Under the pieces are notes generated by a model. It saw nothing but the letters and a program-made list of their open reading frames with translations. It was not told the origin of the DNA and did no database searches. Below are positions 7,716 to 17,221 of a stretch of 64,000 nucleotides of DNA, piece by piece. The DNA is from Treponema parvum (lineage in GTDB: Bacteria > Spirochaetota > Spirochaetia > Treponematales > Treponemataceae). Positions within the stretch are counted from its first letter, which is position 1, and each line of letters begins with the position of its first letter. The stretch lies in assembly GCF_017893965.1 (NCBI RefSeq), contig NZ_CP054142.1, positions 186,001 through 250,000 on the forward strand, given 5' to 3'. A program made the position numbers and the translations under genes.

Positions 7716-8774
7716 CTATAGACGAAGCATAGTTGCCTGAACGATACCCGGAAAACTCTTAAGAAAAAGTTTTTCGCCGTCTTTTGTTAAAAGCGTTCCT
7801 TCAAAAAAACCGTATATAGTGTGATAAACCGTTCTGAACACCACAGTGTTCATTTTGCGAAGATTTTCAGAAACGGGTGTAAAAGTGAGATCTATCATAT
7901 TTTCCGTGTCTTGAATGATCCATCTTTTATCCATCCCGAAAGGATGCGTGATGAATACTTGGGGCAAAGGAGTAACTTCTTTGTCTAAAAACAAAAAATT
8001 GGAATTGCAGTTGTTTGTGTTTCTGGCGTCAAAGGAACTTGTTGTCAATCGGAACGACAAGCGCCTGTTATCGTAATTGCCGAGCCCCGTTACGTTATTG
8101 TATTTTACGTGCAGTTTATAATAACAGCGGTTTATGGAGATGATTGCATAGCCGGAACAGTTGTTTGAGAGCTTTGCCTTGCTGTCCTTGTTTACAAAGA
8201 AATTTCCATGGACGGAAAAAGTGTTTAACCATGTCGCCGAACATCTTCTGAGCGTAGGAGCCGGCATTACGGAAATAATGTCCGTAGAATCGTCGGTGTT
8301 TGCGGTGAGCAGCGCTCCCGCGTTCGGTCGGGAAGGATTTCCGGCAAGGCTGAAAAACATGGAAATTCTTTTGTGTGCCCGGTTCCATCCTATTTTTATA
8401 TAATGCGATTTTTTAAAACAAATGCAGATTCCTTTTTTAAGATTTTTGGGAATAAGACGTTTTCTCGGCCCTATAAAAGCGTTGTACACGGATTTTGCGT
8501 TTGTCTGTGTATCCCAGAATACGACCTCGCAATAACCGAACAGCTTTGCGTCAAAAAATGCGATCTGTCCTATATAATTTTCGGTATTAAAAGCGACAAA
8601 GAGCTGGCTCCGTATTGCAAAATTTGTTATGAACGTAGGCAGCGGAATTATGCCGAAAGGAAATTTTACTCCTTTTATGTCAAGCTTTTCGGTAAGTCCC
8701 GAATAGGTTCCAAAAAGAGGTTTCCCGTTGCGGATAAGTTTTTTCGGCGCTTGCGTGATCTGTCGTGAATACAA
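7716..8774 (-). CDS. DUF2804-family protein
   Basis: The 352-residue protein resembles DUF2804: an N-terminal QITQAPKKLIRNGKPLFGTYSG, the block SQLFVAFNTENYIGQIAFFDAKLFGYCEVVFWD, the central VMPAPTLRRCSATW, and the C-terminal DKRWIIQDTENMIDLTFTPVSE and YGFFEGTLLTKDGEKLFL. The layout suggests a beta-rich, lipocalin-like fold related to lipid or carotenoid binding proteins; no biochemical role is established. There is no signal peptide. It is the first gene of a two-gene minus-strand unit and is divergent from the beta-CASP gene, with a 113-base promoter region between. Confidence 0.7.
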   Translation of the reverse strand: MYSRQITQAPKKLIRNGKPLFGTYSGLTEKLDIKGVKFPFGIIPLPTFITNFAIRSQLFVAFNTENYIGQIAFFDAKLFGYCEVVFWDTQTNAKSVYNAFIGPRKRLIPKNLKKGICICFKKSHYIKIGWNRAHKRISMFFSLAGNPSRPNAGALLTANTDDSTDIISVMPAPTLRRCSATWLNTFSVHGNFFVNKDSKAKLSNNCSGYAIISINRCYYKLHVKYNNVTGLGNYDNRRLSFRLTTSSFDARNTNNCNSNFLFLDKEVTPLPQVFITHPFGMDKRWIIQDTENMIDLTFTPVSENLRKMNTVVFRTVYHTIYGFFEGTLLTKDGEKLFLKSFPGIVQATMLRL

Positions 8775-8887
8775 AATTACCTCGTATACATCGTAAAATT
8801 ATACAGGAAATGAGTAAAATCTGCAAATCGGCTCTTGTTGCAAGTCGTTTGTAAGTTTAAACTGTAACCGACAGTTCAGGAGGGAAC

Positions 8888-10342
8888 ATGGGAATATCTT
8901 TGTATTCGCTGGGCGCCGCCCAAGAGGTTACGGGCTCAAAACATATTATTGAAATGAACGGACGCTCGTACATGATCGATTGCGGCGCCTTTCAGGGCAA
9001 AAGAGCCATTTCGGATGAAAAAAACAGGAGTTTTTCTTTTCCTACGGATAAACTTGAAGCTGTGATTTTGACGCATGCGCATTACGACCATTGCGGGCTC
9101 TTGCCGATTCTTGTAAAACACGGTTTTGAAGGCAATATTTACGCAACCCCGGCAACGCGAGATCTTGCAAATCTTGTTATGATGGACAGTGCCCGCATAC
9201 AGGCCCGCGACGCGGAATATTTAGCAAAAAGGGCGGCAAAAAAAGGTGAAAAATTTAATTGGAGCCCTTTGTTTAATGAAGCCGACTGTACGAAGGCTGC
9301 GGATCAGATCATAACTCTTTCTTATAGACGAAAAATGTATATCTCGCCGGACGTTCAGCTTGAATTTTTTGACGCCGGGCATATTTTAGGTTCCGCCTAT
9401 GCCTATGTTACGATAAAGGGCAGGCACGGAGGGCTTAACGCTCCTGCGGCTTTGTCCAAGAGCGGCAGCAATGAAATACGCATTTTATATACGGGAGACT
9501 TGGGACGCCCCGACAAAGCTATAATCAGAAATCCCGAAAAAGACGTTCCCGCTCCGGATTATATTTTCCTTGAAAGCACATACGGAAACCGTTTGCATGA
9601 AGACAAAAATTTTGCGATGCAGGAACTTGAAAAAATTGTAAACAGTGCCGTCGTCCGTAAAGGCAAGATAATAATTCCTTCGTTTGCGATAGAACGCGCC
9701 CAGGAATTGGTTTACTATCTTCACCTACTGGTGGATCAAAAGAAAATTCCTCAAATTCCGATCTATGTGGATTCTCCAATGGCCGTGAGCGCGACGGGAA
9801 TATTCGGTCTTCATCCTGAATGTTATGATAATGAAACGCATGAAGCGTTTTTAAAGCACCATAAAAACCCGTTCGGCTTCGGAGTCATATCGTATATAAC
9901 GAGCGTAGAAGAATCCAAGTCGCTTAACGACAAGAGCGGCCCCATGATAATAATAAGCGCGGACGGCATGTGTGAAGCGGGGCGCATTCTCCATCATTTG
10001 GCAAACAATATAAGCAATCCCGACAATACCGTTTTGATCGTAGGCTACATGGCCGAGAATACTTTGGGGCGAAGGATTCGGGACGGAGAAAAAGAAGTTA
10101 AAATTCTCAACGACTGGTACCAGGTAAGGGCGAAAGTTGAGCAGATAAACGCATTCAGCGCTCATGCGGATTATTCGGAAATGATAAATTGGCTCAATTC
10201 TATCGACAAAAGCCGTTTAAAGCAGATTTTTATTGTGCACGGCGAAGCGGACGCTCAAAAAAGTTTCATAGAGCATCTTTCCGAGGCGGGTTATAAAGAT
10301 GTTACGATCGTAAAATACGGTGAAGTTTACGATATTGAATAA
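8888..10342 (+). CDS. Beta-CASP metallo-beta-lactamase, RNA-processing type
   Basis: The 484-residue protein carries the zinc-binding motif HAHYDHCG (about residues 60-67), the later ligands in DAGHILGSA and YTGDLGR, and the beta-CASP blocks LESTYGNRLH, IIPSFAIERAQEL, DSPMAVSATGIF, SADGMCEAGRILHHL and INAFSAHADYSEM, with HGEADA near the C-terminus. This is the architecture of CPSF73/YSH1-like ribonucleases, distinct from RNase J. Family members cut or trim RNA; substrates in spirochaetes are not known. GGAGG lies five bases before the ATG. It is a single-gene unit. Confidence 0.88.
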   Translation: MGISLYSLGAAQEVTGSKHIIEMNGRSYMIDCGAFQGKRAISDEKNRSFSFPTDKLEAVILTHAHYDHCGLLPILVKHGFEGNIYATPATRDLANLVMMDSARIQARDAEYLAKRAAKKGEKFNWSPLFNEADCTKAADQIITLSYRRKMYISPDVQLEFFDAGHILGSAYAYVTIKGRHGGLNAPAALSKSGSNEIRILYTGDLGRPDKAIIRNPEKDVPAPDYIFLESTYGNRLHEDKNFAMQELEKIVNSAVVRKGKIIIPSFAIERAQELVYYLHLLVDQKKIPQIPIYVDSPMAVSATGIFGLHPECYDNETHEAFLKHHKNPFGFGVISYITSVEESKSLNDKSGPMIIISADGMCEAGRILHHLANNISNPDNTVLIVGYMAENTLGRRIRDGEKEVKILNDWYQVRAKVEQINAFSAHADYSEMINWLNSIDKSRLKQIFIVHGEADAQKSFIEHLSEAGYKDVTIVKYGEVYDIE

Positions 10343-10413
10343 ACTGAAACTTTTACCGCAGCGTTATCATTGTCCCGTTTGCACCGGTTCTGCGCGTCTA
10401 ATGTGAGCGCGCG

Positions 10414-10442
10414 TTGACAGCCGATTTTTTATAATTTATATT
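10414..10442 (+). promoter_or_regulatory. Sigma70-type promoter of hisB
   Basis: TTGACA (10414-10419), a 17-base spacer and TATATT (10437-10442). It would give an untranslated leader of about 80 bases before the ATG at 10531. A further TATAAT sits at 10505-10510 with a poor -35. Confidence 0.55.
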
Positions 10443-10530
10443 TTTATTGTTGAGATCGTAATACGGCAAATTAATAAAATTGCGGGTAAGGTCTTTTAGG
10501 CCTTTATAATAGATATCTTTGGAAGTTAAT

Positions 10531-11121
10531 ATGGAAAAACGTACGGCTCAAATTCACAGGCTGACTAAAGAAACGGATATTTCACTTACTTTAAATATTG
10601 ACGGAAGCGGTAAATGCAAAAGCGATACGGGAATAGGTTTTTTTGACCACATGGTGGACGGTTTTGCGCGGCACGGTTTTTTTGACGTAGATTTGCTCTG
10701 CAAGGGCGATCTTCGTGTGGATTCCCATCATACAGTAGAAGACTGCGGAATCGTGCTCGGTGAAGCCGTAAAAAAAGCTCTAGGCGACAAGAGCGGGATT
10801 CGCCGGTATGGGCATTTTATTCTTCCTATGGATGAAGCTTTAGTCTTATGCGCCGTAGATCTTTGCGGCAGGCCTTTTTTGGTTTTTGAAGAAGAATATA
10901 CGGTTCCTAAAATCGGCGACATGGATACGGAGCTGATCCGCGAATTTTTTTACGCCTTTTCATATTCGGCTATGATGAATCTGCATTTGCGCTGCATTTC
11001 GGGAAACAACAATCATCATATCGCGGAAGCAAGTTTTAAAGCTTTTGCTAAAGCGCTTGAAGCGGCGGTTCAATACGATGAAAGGATAAACGGAGTGCTT
11101 TCTACCAAGGGCGTTTTGTAA
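10531..11121 (+). CDS. hisB: Imidazoleglycerol-phosphate dehydratase HisB
   Basis: The enzyme dehydrates imidazole glycerol phosphate to imidazole acetol phosphate in histidine synthesis. Metal-binding signatures are intact: GIGFFDHM, DSHHTVEDCGI and GNNNHHIAEASFKAFAKAL. At 196 residues it is the single-domain form without the phosphatase. The ATG at 10531 follows GGAAGT; an upstream in-frame TTG at 10519 is less likely. No other his gene lies in the window, so the pathway is scattered in this genome. Confidence 0.95.
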   Translation: MEKRTAQIHRLTKETDISLTLNIDGSGKCKSDTGIGFFDHMVDGFARHGFFDVDLLCKGDLRVDSHHTVEDCGIVLGEAVKKALGDKSGIRRYGHFILPMDEALVLCAVDLCGRPFLVFEEEYTVPKIGDMDTELIREFFYAFSYSAMMNLHLRCISGNNNHHIAEASFKAFAKALEAAVQYDERINGVLSTKGVL

Positions 11122-11124
11122 AGT

Positions 11125-12702
11125 TCACAATACGTTTCTTGCATAAAGTACGGAGCATTTTTTAAGCCAAAGAGCTTTTTCCTTGTCCAAAAGATCTTCG
11201 CCCATGCGCCACTGCCAGTTTGTTCCTCCGGCCGTTGAAGGCATATTCATTCTGGCCTCGGTTCCGAGGCTGTAAACGTCCTGTAAGGGAATTATAGCCC
11301 AATTTGCAACGGAAGCAAGAGCCGCTCTCACGAGTTCACGGCATAGCTCTCCGTCCGCACATCTCTTTTGGGCTTCGCCTTCCGAAAAGCCCAGATACGC
11401 CGCTATCAAGCGTTTGTCCTCAAGCGGCAATTTTTCAAGCCAGCCCTGAACTGTGTCGTTGTCGTGAGTTCCCGTATATACTACACAGTTTTTATCGTAT
11501 GTGTGAGGCAAAAAAGCGTTGGTCATGGCGCCTTGAGCCGCTTCGTTTTTATCGAAGGCAAATTCAAGGATCTTCATTCCCGGTAAACAAAAATGATCTC
11601 TGAGTTTTCGTACGCTGTCGGTAATAATTCCCAAATCTTCGGCTATTATTTGTATGTCGCCGAGCGCGCTTTTGACGGCGTTAAAAAAATCGTATGCGGG
11701 GCCCTTTACCCATTTACCGTGTACGGCCGTTTTTTGTCCGTAAGGAACGCTCCAATATTCGTCAAAACCTCGAAAATGGTCTATACGCACGTAATCGGTT
11801 TGCTTTAACACTGTTTTTATTCTATCTATCCACCATGAATATCCGTCTTTTTTCATTTCGTCCCAGTTGTAAAGCGGGTTGCCCCAAAGCTGGCCGTCTG
11901 CGCTAAAATAATCAGGGGGAACGCCTGCGACAAATTCCGGAAGACTTTCGGGCGTCAGGCGGAATAACTTTTGGTTAGCCCAAACGTCGGCCGAGTCCGA
12001 CGCTACAAAGATAGGTATGTCTCCGATTATTGAAATTCCTTTGCCGTTGGCATATTTTTTAAGCGCATTCCATTGTGAAAAATAAAAATATTGTATCGCT
12101 TTTTGAATTTCGCAGTCGGTTTCGTAATCTTTTTGCCATTTTTCAACTGCATCTGCATTGCACTTTTTCAATTCCTCTGGCCAGTATGCGTTCCACATGG
12201 AATTTGCGACGCCTTCCTTTTGCGCCTTTGCGTCATAAATTTCTTTTATGCTCATAAAGACCGCGTAAGTGTCAAGCCAAAAAGCGTTTTCAGCCTTAAA
12301 CAGTTCATAGTTTCTTTTTGTTTTCAGATCGGCGCGGGTTAAAAATTGAACTGCGGCCGTCTTTAAAAGCGGTTTTTTCCAATATACGACCGAGCCGAAG
12401 TCTACGTTTCCGTTTGTGCGTATATATTCCGGCGGCGACGCCTGATCTTTATCCAAAACGCCTTCTTTTACTAAGATGTCAAGATCGATCAAAAGAGGGT
12501 TCCCCGCAAATGTTGAAAACGATGCGTACGGAGAATCGCCGTAGCCCGTAGGCCCTGACGGAAGAATTTGCCACAAGGTTTGGTTTGCTTCGGAGAGCCA
12601 ATCGATAAAATCAAAGGCGTTTTTTCCTATTGTTCCTATTCCGGGACTTCCGGGAAGGGAGGTGGGGTGCAGTAAAATTCCGCTTGCGCGCTTAAGTTGC
12701 AT
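11125..12702 (-). CDS. malQ: 4-alpha-glucanotransferase (amylomaltase)
   Basis: The 525-residue GH77 enzyme transfers maltodextrin segments between glucans. Family blocks are complete: ASGILLHPTSLPG at the start, QILPSGPTGYGDSPYASFSTFAGNPLLID, GDIPIFVASDSADVWANQ, YVRIDHFRGFDEYWSVP with the catalytic Asp, IAEDLGII with the acid/base Glu, and YTGTHDNDTVQGW. Length fits the classic bacterial form. It begins six bases after the PII-like gene and convergent to hisB, so it is the last gene of the efflux operon, an unexpected partner. Confidence 0.95.
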   Translation of the reverse strand: MQLKRASGILLHPTSLPGSPGIGTIGKNAFDFIDWLSEANQTLWQILPSGPTGYGDSPYASFSTFAGNPLLIDLDILVKEGVLDKDQASPPEYIRTNGNVDFGSVVYWKKPLLKTAAVQFLTRADLKTKRNYELFKAENAFWLDTYAVFMSIKEIYDAKAQKEGVANSMWNAYWPEELKKCNADAVEKWQKDYETDCEIQKAIQYFYFSQWNALKKYANGKGISIIGDIPIFVASDSADVWANQKLFRLTPESLPEFVAGVPPDYFSADGQLWGNPLYNWDEMKKDGYSWWIDRIKTVLKQTDYVRIDHFRGFDEYWSVPYGQKTAVHGKWVKGPAYDFFNAVKSALGDIQIIAEDLGIITDSVRKLRDHFCLPGMKILEFAFDKNEAAQGAMTNAFLPHTYDKNCVVYTGTHDNDTVQGWLEKLPLEDKRLIAAYLGFSEGEAQKRCADGELCRELVRAALASVANWAIIPLQDVYSLGTEARMNMPSTAGGTNWQWRMGEDLLDKEKALWLKKCSVLYARNVL

Positions 12703-12708
12703 ATTATT

Positions 12709-12993
12709 TTATGATTCCGCCTTTGTAAAAAACAATTTTATTCCTTCGTTCTTGAATTTTTCTTTTACGGCCTTTATTACGGCCTTTACCGCAGGAACCT
12801 TATCGTCTTCAATATATGAGATTACAAGAAAATTTGTTTCAGGCCAAGTCGTCGTTCCGAGTTTGCGGTTTTCTCCGCCGCGTCCTTGAACCGACGGAAC
12901 TACGGTATAAAGAATTTCAGGAACGTTTTCTTCAAGGGCTTCAAGAATGTCGTCCTGCACTGATTGATTTGCTATGATTTCGGCACGGTGCAT
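12709..12993 (-). CDS. PII-like, transporter-associated small protein (PG0541-like)
   Basis: The 94-residue protein has the ferredoxin-like, PII-type pattern (MHRAEIIANQSVQDDILEAL, GRGGENRKLGTTTWPETNFLVISYI, VIKAVKEKFKNEGIKLF). Such proteins are commonly encoded beside RND permeases and are thought to regulate or associate with them. Its gene starts five bases after the RND permease stop and belongs to that operon. The nucleotide-binding T-loop of true GlnB proteins is not evident, so nitrogen control is not implied. Confidence 0.7.
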   Translation of the reverse strand: MHRAEIIANQSVQDDILEALEENVPEILYTVVPSVQGRGGENRKLGTTTWPETNFLVISYIEDDKVPAVKAVIKAVKEKFKNEGIKLFFTKAES

Positions 12994-12998
12994 ACTTT

Positions 12999-15900
12999 TT
13001 ATCTTTCTCCTTTTTTACTGTCGGTCTCTCCGCTCAAAAGCACTTGAATCTTACTGTGTTTTATTTTGCCGCTGTTCATTATCAATGAATATAAGACGGG
13101 TATAAAAAACAGGGTGACAAAGGTACTCGACGCGAGGCCTCCTACGACGGCAAGCCCTATGGGCTGAACTACCGCAGCCATACCTTCCGTTGCAAAGCAC
13201 ATGGGAAGCATACCTAAAATTGTGGTAAGCGTTGTCATAAGTATCGGGCGAAGTCGGCTCGATCCCGCTTGGATGCATGCGTCCTTCATTTTTAATCCTC
13301 TATCTATCAGCAGGTTCGTGTAATCGACAAGGATGATTCCGTTGTTTACCACTATGCCTACGAGCATTATAACACCGATCATCGACATTATTGAAAGAGC
13401 CTGTCCCGTGAGCTTGTATATGAATACAACTCCTATTATGAGAAACGGTATTGTCGTAAGATTTATGATAGGCGCTTTAAAAGACTCGTACGTTCCGGCC
13501 ATAACGCCGAAAACGAGTATTATCGCAAGCAGGATAATAAGACCGTAAACGGAGCCTTGCTTTTGTATGTCCTGCCACGAACCTTCATAGTTTATAGTTA
13601 CGTTATCTGGAACTACGAATGTCTGTGACACCTTGTCTTTGATCATCTGTTCGACGACATTTGCGTTTGCAGCGCTCACTATGTCCGCAGTAACATGGAC
13701 GATTCTTGACTGGTCTTCGCGGTTTATGCTTACGGGCCCCAAGCCGCGCTTTATACTGGCAAAATTTGCAACGCTTACAAGCCCGTTCTTACCTTTTACA
13801 TAGATTGATTCCAAATCCGTTATTTTCGCTCTGTCGTCAGGCCGGAGCATGATCTCAACTTCATATTCGTTTCCGTTTTTGCGGTAAGTTGTCGCTTTGT
13901 AACCGTCTATGGCGTAATAAATTTCATTGGCGACGCTTGTAACGTCCACGCCGAAGGAATAGGCTCTGGGGCGATCGATAACTATTTCTACTTGCGGAAG
14001 GCCTTTTTCCGTGTCTATGCTCGCTTCCCCTATGTCTTCTATGCCGTCCATAACTTCTTTTATTTGATCGGCTACCTGTAAAGCGGTATTTAGGTCGTCG
14101 GAACGAATGGCGATGTCAAGATCGTCGCCCGCCATCTGCCGCGCCATTCCAGCGCTGAAACTGAATTGCGCGTCGGGAAAGTCGTTAAAAAACTGCCGGA
14201 GTTTTTGTTGTATTACCGGAGCGCTGTCGATCTGTTCTTTTGTTTCGGGAAGACGGATCGATATGGAGCCCTTATAAGTTGTGTCGCCGGATGACCGCCT
14301 GCCGCTCCCCGTGCCGATGCTTGTGATGAGGTTTTTATAGCCTTTGACTTCTCTTTTTACAATTTCTTCCCATTGCTGTACGACAAGGGTTGTCTCTTTG
14401 AGACTTGTGCCTATGGGCATTGTGATGTTAAGCGTAACCGAATCGTCATTGCCGTGGGGCATCATGTTTATTTGCATCGTGCGCAATGCTGTGATCGAAA
14501 GGAACAATGCGCAAATAGAGCAAATAATGACGGTGGGCCTGTGATTGAGAGCAGAAGTAAGAGCTTTTTTATAAGCGGCGGTAAGATTGTCCATACACAG
14601 CGCCGAAAATGAATAAAACCTTTTTAAAACAGAGTTCCGTACAGGATTTTCGGTTCGGTTTGAAAGGGGAAGAAATTTTCCTGCAAGAACGGGGACAAGA
14701 AAGATAGCCACGAAGAGACTTGAAACTAGGGCTATGACGACCGTAAAAATTATTCCTTTGAACATCTGTCCCATCATTTGTAGTTCCGAAATAAACAGCA
14801 AAAACGGAAGAAATACGCAGATAGTGGTAAGGTTTCCGGAAACTACGGACATGATCATTTCTTGAGAGCCCAGAACCGCGGCTATGACGGGCTTTGTACC
14901 GCGTTGTCTGTACCCGTAAATGTTTTCGATCATAACAATGGAAGCGTCTACTACCATTCCGAGTCCCAGTATGAGACCTGTCATTGTCATCATGTTAAGG
15001 GAGAGCCCCGCAAAATGCATTGCAAGCAGGGTTATGATCATTGAAAGCGGAATTGAAACTGCGATTATTATAGTGCTTTTAAAATTACACAAAAAGACGA
15101 ACAGAATAAAAACGGCAAGGACGAGCCCCTGCTGTAAAGAAGTCAAAAGTGTGCTTATTGTATCGCGGATGGAAGTCGTATCGTCCATGATAATGTCGAG
15201 CGAAATGTCCGCGGGAAGGGTTCTTTTTAACTGATCCAGTTTTTCGTAGACGGCGTTGGCAACGGTGACTGAATTTGTTCCCGACTGCTTTGTGACCGAA
15301 ACATAAACGCCTTCTTCACCGTTTATATAAACTTCGGAAGACCTGTCTTCGTAACCTTCAAAAGCCGTTCCCAAATCGCTCAGTTTTACGTCGTAACCGT
15401 TTACGGTTGTTATCACGGCATTATTTATGTCGTCTATGCTGGAATATTCGCCCGTCGTGCGTACGATAAAATCCTTTGTGCCTTCGTTTATCTTTCCGCC
15501 GCCCAGTTCGAGATTTTGTTTGGAGATCGCGCTTATGACGGAACTGATATTGAGCTTATAAGCTGCAAGCCGGTTCTGAGAAAGCTCTACGCGCACTATT
15601 TTTTCTCGACCGCCTGAAACGCTCGCTTCCGCGACGCCGTTGGTTTGTTCGAGCACGTCCACTATCGAATTCTCTGCGATTTCTTTCAGATCGTCGTTTG
15701 AACGGTTACCGCGCACGGCAATGCGCATTATCGGCATTGAATTGCTGTCGATTTTAAATATCGCGGGAGTTCCCGCATCGCCGGGAAGGCTGCCCTTCAC
15801 TCTGTCTATCTTGTCGCGGATATCGTTTGTCGCCACATCAAGATCCGTTCCGTATTCAAATTCAAGCGAAATGGAACTTGAACTTTCCGAAGAACTGGAG

Positions 15901-16142
15901 GTGATATTTTTAAGGCCGTTTACGCTCACGAGGGAACTTTCAAGAACCTTTGTGACGGATTTTTCAACCGATTCAGGGCCGGCGTTTTTGTAACTTGTAG
16001 ATATCCATATCATGGGAAAATCCACGTCAGGAAAAAGGCTTATGGCCACGTTTTTAAGCGTAAAAAGGCCCATCACTCCGAGCAAAACAAATATTATGAG
16101 CGTAAGCACAGGGTGTTCAAGTGTTTTTTTTGAAATGCTCAT
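12999..16142 (-). CDS. RND efflux permease (AcrB/SwrC-like)
   Basis: The 1047-residue inner-membrane antiporter exports drugs or other amphiphiles using the proton gradient. It has the usual twofold layout: TM1, a large periplasmic domain, six TMs, then a repeat. TM4 reads GLGMVVDASIVMIENIYG, with a single Asp where AcrB has Asp-Asp, and TM10/11 reads GIVVNNGIILVDYTN; both are typical of the SwrC/MdtB-like branch rather than AcrB itself. A Ser-rich patch (ITSSSSESSSS) replaces part of the porter loop. It overlaps the adaptor gene by four bases, so the two are translationally coupled. Confidence 0.93.
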   Translation of the reverse strand: MSISKKTLEHPVLTLIIFVLLGVMGLFTLKNVAISLFPDVDFPMIWISTSYKNAGPESVEKSVTKVLESSLVSVNGLKNITSSSSESSSSISLEFEYGTDLDVATNDIRDKIDRVKGSLPGDAGTPAIFKIDSNSMPIMRIAVRGNRSNDDLKEIAENSIVDVLEQTNGVAEASVSGGREKIVRVELSQNRLAAYKLNISSVISAISKQNLELGGGKINEGTKDFIVRTTGEYSSIDDINNAVITTVNGYDVKLSDLGTAFEGYEDRSSEVYINGEEGVYVSVTKQSGTNSVTVANAVYEKLDQLKRTLPADISLDIIMDDTTSIRDTISTLLTSLQQGLVLAVFILFVFLCNFKSTIIIAVSIPLSMIITLLAMHFAGLSLNMMTMTGLILGLGMVVDASIVMIENIYGYRQRGTKPVIAAVLGSQEMIMSVVSGNLTTICVFLPFLLFISELQMMGQMFKGIIFTVVIALVSSLFVAIFLVPVLAGKFLPLSNRTENPVRNSVLKRFYSFSALCMDNLTAAYKKALTSALNHRPTVIICSICALFLSITALRTMQINMMPHGNDDSVTLNITMPIGTSLKETTLVVQQWEEIVKREVKGYKNLITSIGTGSGRRSSGDTTYKGSISIRLPETKEQIDSAPVIQQKLRQFFNDFPDAQFSFSAGMARQMAGDDLDIAIRSDDLNTALQVADQIKEVMDGIEDIGEASIDTEKGLPQVEIVIDRPRAYSFGVDVTSVANEIYYAIDGYKATTYRKNGNEYEVEIMLRPDDRAKITDLESIYVKGKNGLVSVANFASIKRGLGPVSINREDQSRIVHVTADIVSAANANVVEQMIKDKVSQTFVVPDNVTINYEGSWQDIQKQGSVYGLIILLAIILVFGVMAGTYESFKAPIINLTTIPFLIIGVVFIYKLTGQALSIMSMIGVIMLVGIVVNNGIILVDYTNLLIDRGLKMKDACIQAGSSRLRPILMTTLTTILGMLPMCFATEGMAAVVQPIGLAVVGGLASSTFVTLFFIPVLYSLIMNSGKIKHSKIQVLLSGETDSKKGER

Positions 16143-17200
16143 CTAGAGCCCCCGTTAGTGCTACTGCCGGCGTCAGCGTTGTTTTTCGGTTTTCCCTTGT
16201 CGGATTGATTTATGGAATCCGCCTTGTTTGAATTTTCCGGCATATCCTTTTGTCCTGCGGAAACTGAAACATCGCGAATTCTTACGCCGTCCGAGAGCGA
16301 TTGCACGCCTTCTATCACGATTCTTTCGCCTTCGGCGACTCCCGACAAAATCTGCGTAAAGCCGTCGACGGACTTACCCAGCGCGACTTCTCTCTGTTTT
16401 GCAAAAGTTCCTTTCGTGCCTGTGTCGTCGGACGCGACAAACACATATTTTTTATCGCCCTTGGTAACTATTGCGTTATTTGTTACTACGATGCTGCCGC
16501 TGTAATCGAGGGTGTATAAGGTCACATTTGCAAACATTCCGGCGTTTATGCGCGTGTCGTCTTCGTCGAATTTCAATATTATCTCTTTGGTTCTGGATGC
16601 GGCGTCCACTACGGGAGAAACGCGCGTTACTGTCGCCGTAAACACAATATCCGAATAGGCTTGCAAAACAATGTTTGCCTTGAGCCCCGTTTTTAAAACG
16701 GCCGTATACCTTTCCGGTATTTTGGCGGTAACCTGAAGGTTTTTTATGTCGCCTATGATCGCTACGGTGCTTCCCGTCGTCACAGTTGTTCCGGATTTAA
16801 GCGGCGTGGAAATAATGCTTCCCGAAATCGGAGCTACGACGGGGCTTAAAGCATAGCGGGCGCCCGGCTCGGACGGGTCTATCCGTGCTATTACATCTCC
16901 GCGCTTTACGTTGTCGCCCAAAAGCACGTTCACGCTTAAAATTTTTCCTCCGATGTCGGGATAGACGGCGACGGAATTGAGCGCTTCAATTTCGCCGTTC
17001 GTTAAAACGTAGTCGTGAAGCGTTCTTATCTCTGCAGCCTGCGTTCTTACGGCAATCTCTATTTGGGCAGAATCCTTGCCGCCTTTTCCCCTTGCGCCTT
17101 GCGAGGCGTTTTTACCGCCCGTGTTAAAAAATAATGCGGCGGCAACGGTTATTAAAATCACGATTAAGGAGATTATAAAGGGGCGTTTTGAAAATATCAT
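16139..17200 (-). CDS. RND efflux periplasmic adaptor (membrane fusion protein)
   Basis: The 353-residue protein has an N-terminal membrane anchor (IISLIVILITVAAALFF), a barrel-sandwich lipoyl-like domain (GGKILSVNVLLGDNVKRGDVIARIDPSE and VVAPISGSIISTPLKSGTTV), a beta-barrel domain and a membrane-proximal domain. It joins the permease at 12999-16142 to the TolC protein at 17222-18505. The helical hairpin is short, as in several spirochaete and Gram-positive-like adaptors. The Ser/Asn-rich C-terminal tail is probably disordered. Confidence 0.9.
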   Translation of the reverse strand: MIFSKRPFIISLIVILITVAAALFFNTGGKNASQGARGKGGKDSAQIEIAVRTQAAEIRTLHDYVLTNGEIEALNSVAVYPDIGGKILSVNVLLGDNVKRGDVIARIDPSEPGARYALSPVVAPISGSIISTPLKSGTTVTTGSTVAIIGDIKNLQVTAKIPERYTAVLKTGLKANIVLQAYSDIVFTATVTRVSPVVDAASRTKEIILKFDEDDTRINAGMFANVTLYTLDYSGSIVVTNNAIVTKGDKKYVFVASDDTGTKGTFAKQREVALGKSVDGFTQILSGVAEGERIVIEGVQSLSDGVRIRDVSVSAGQKDMPENSNKADSINQSDKGKPKNNADAGSSTNGGSR

Positions 17201-17221
17201 GTTTCCCTCCGAAACTCTTTA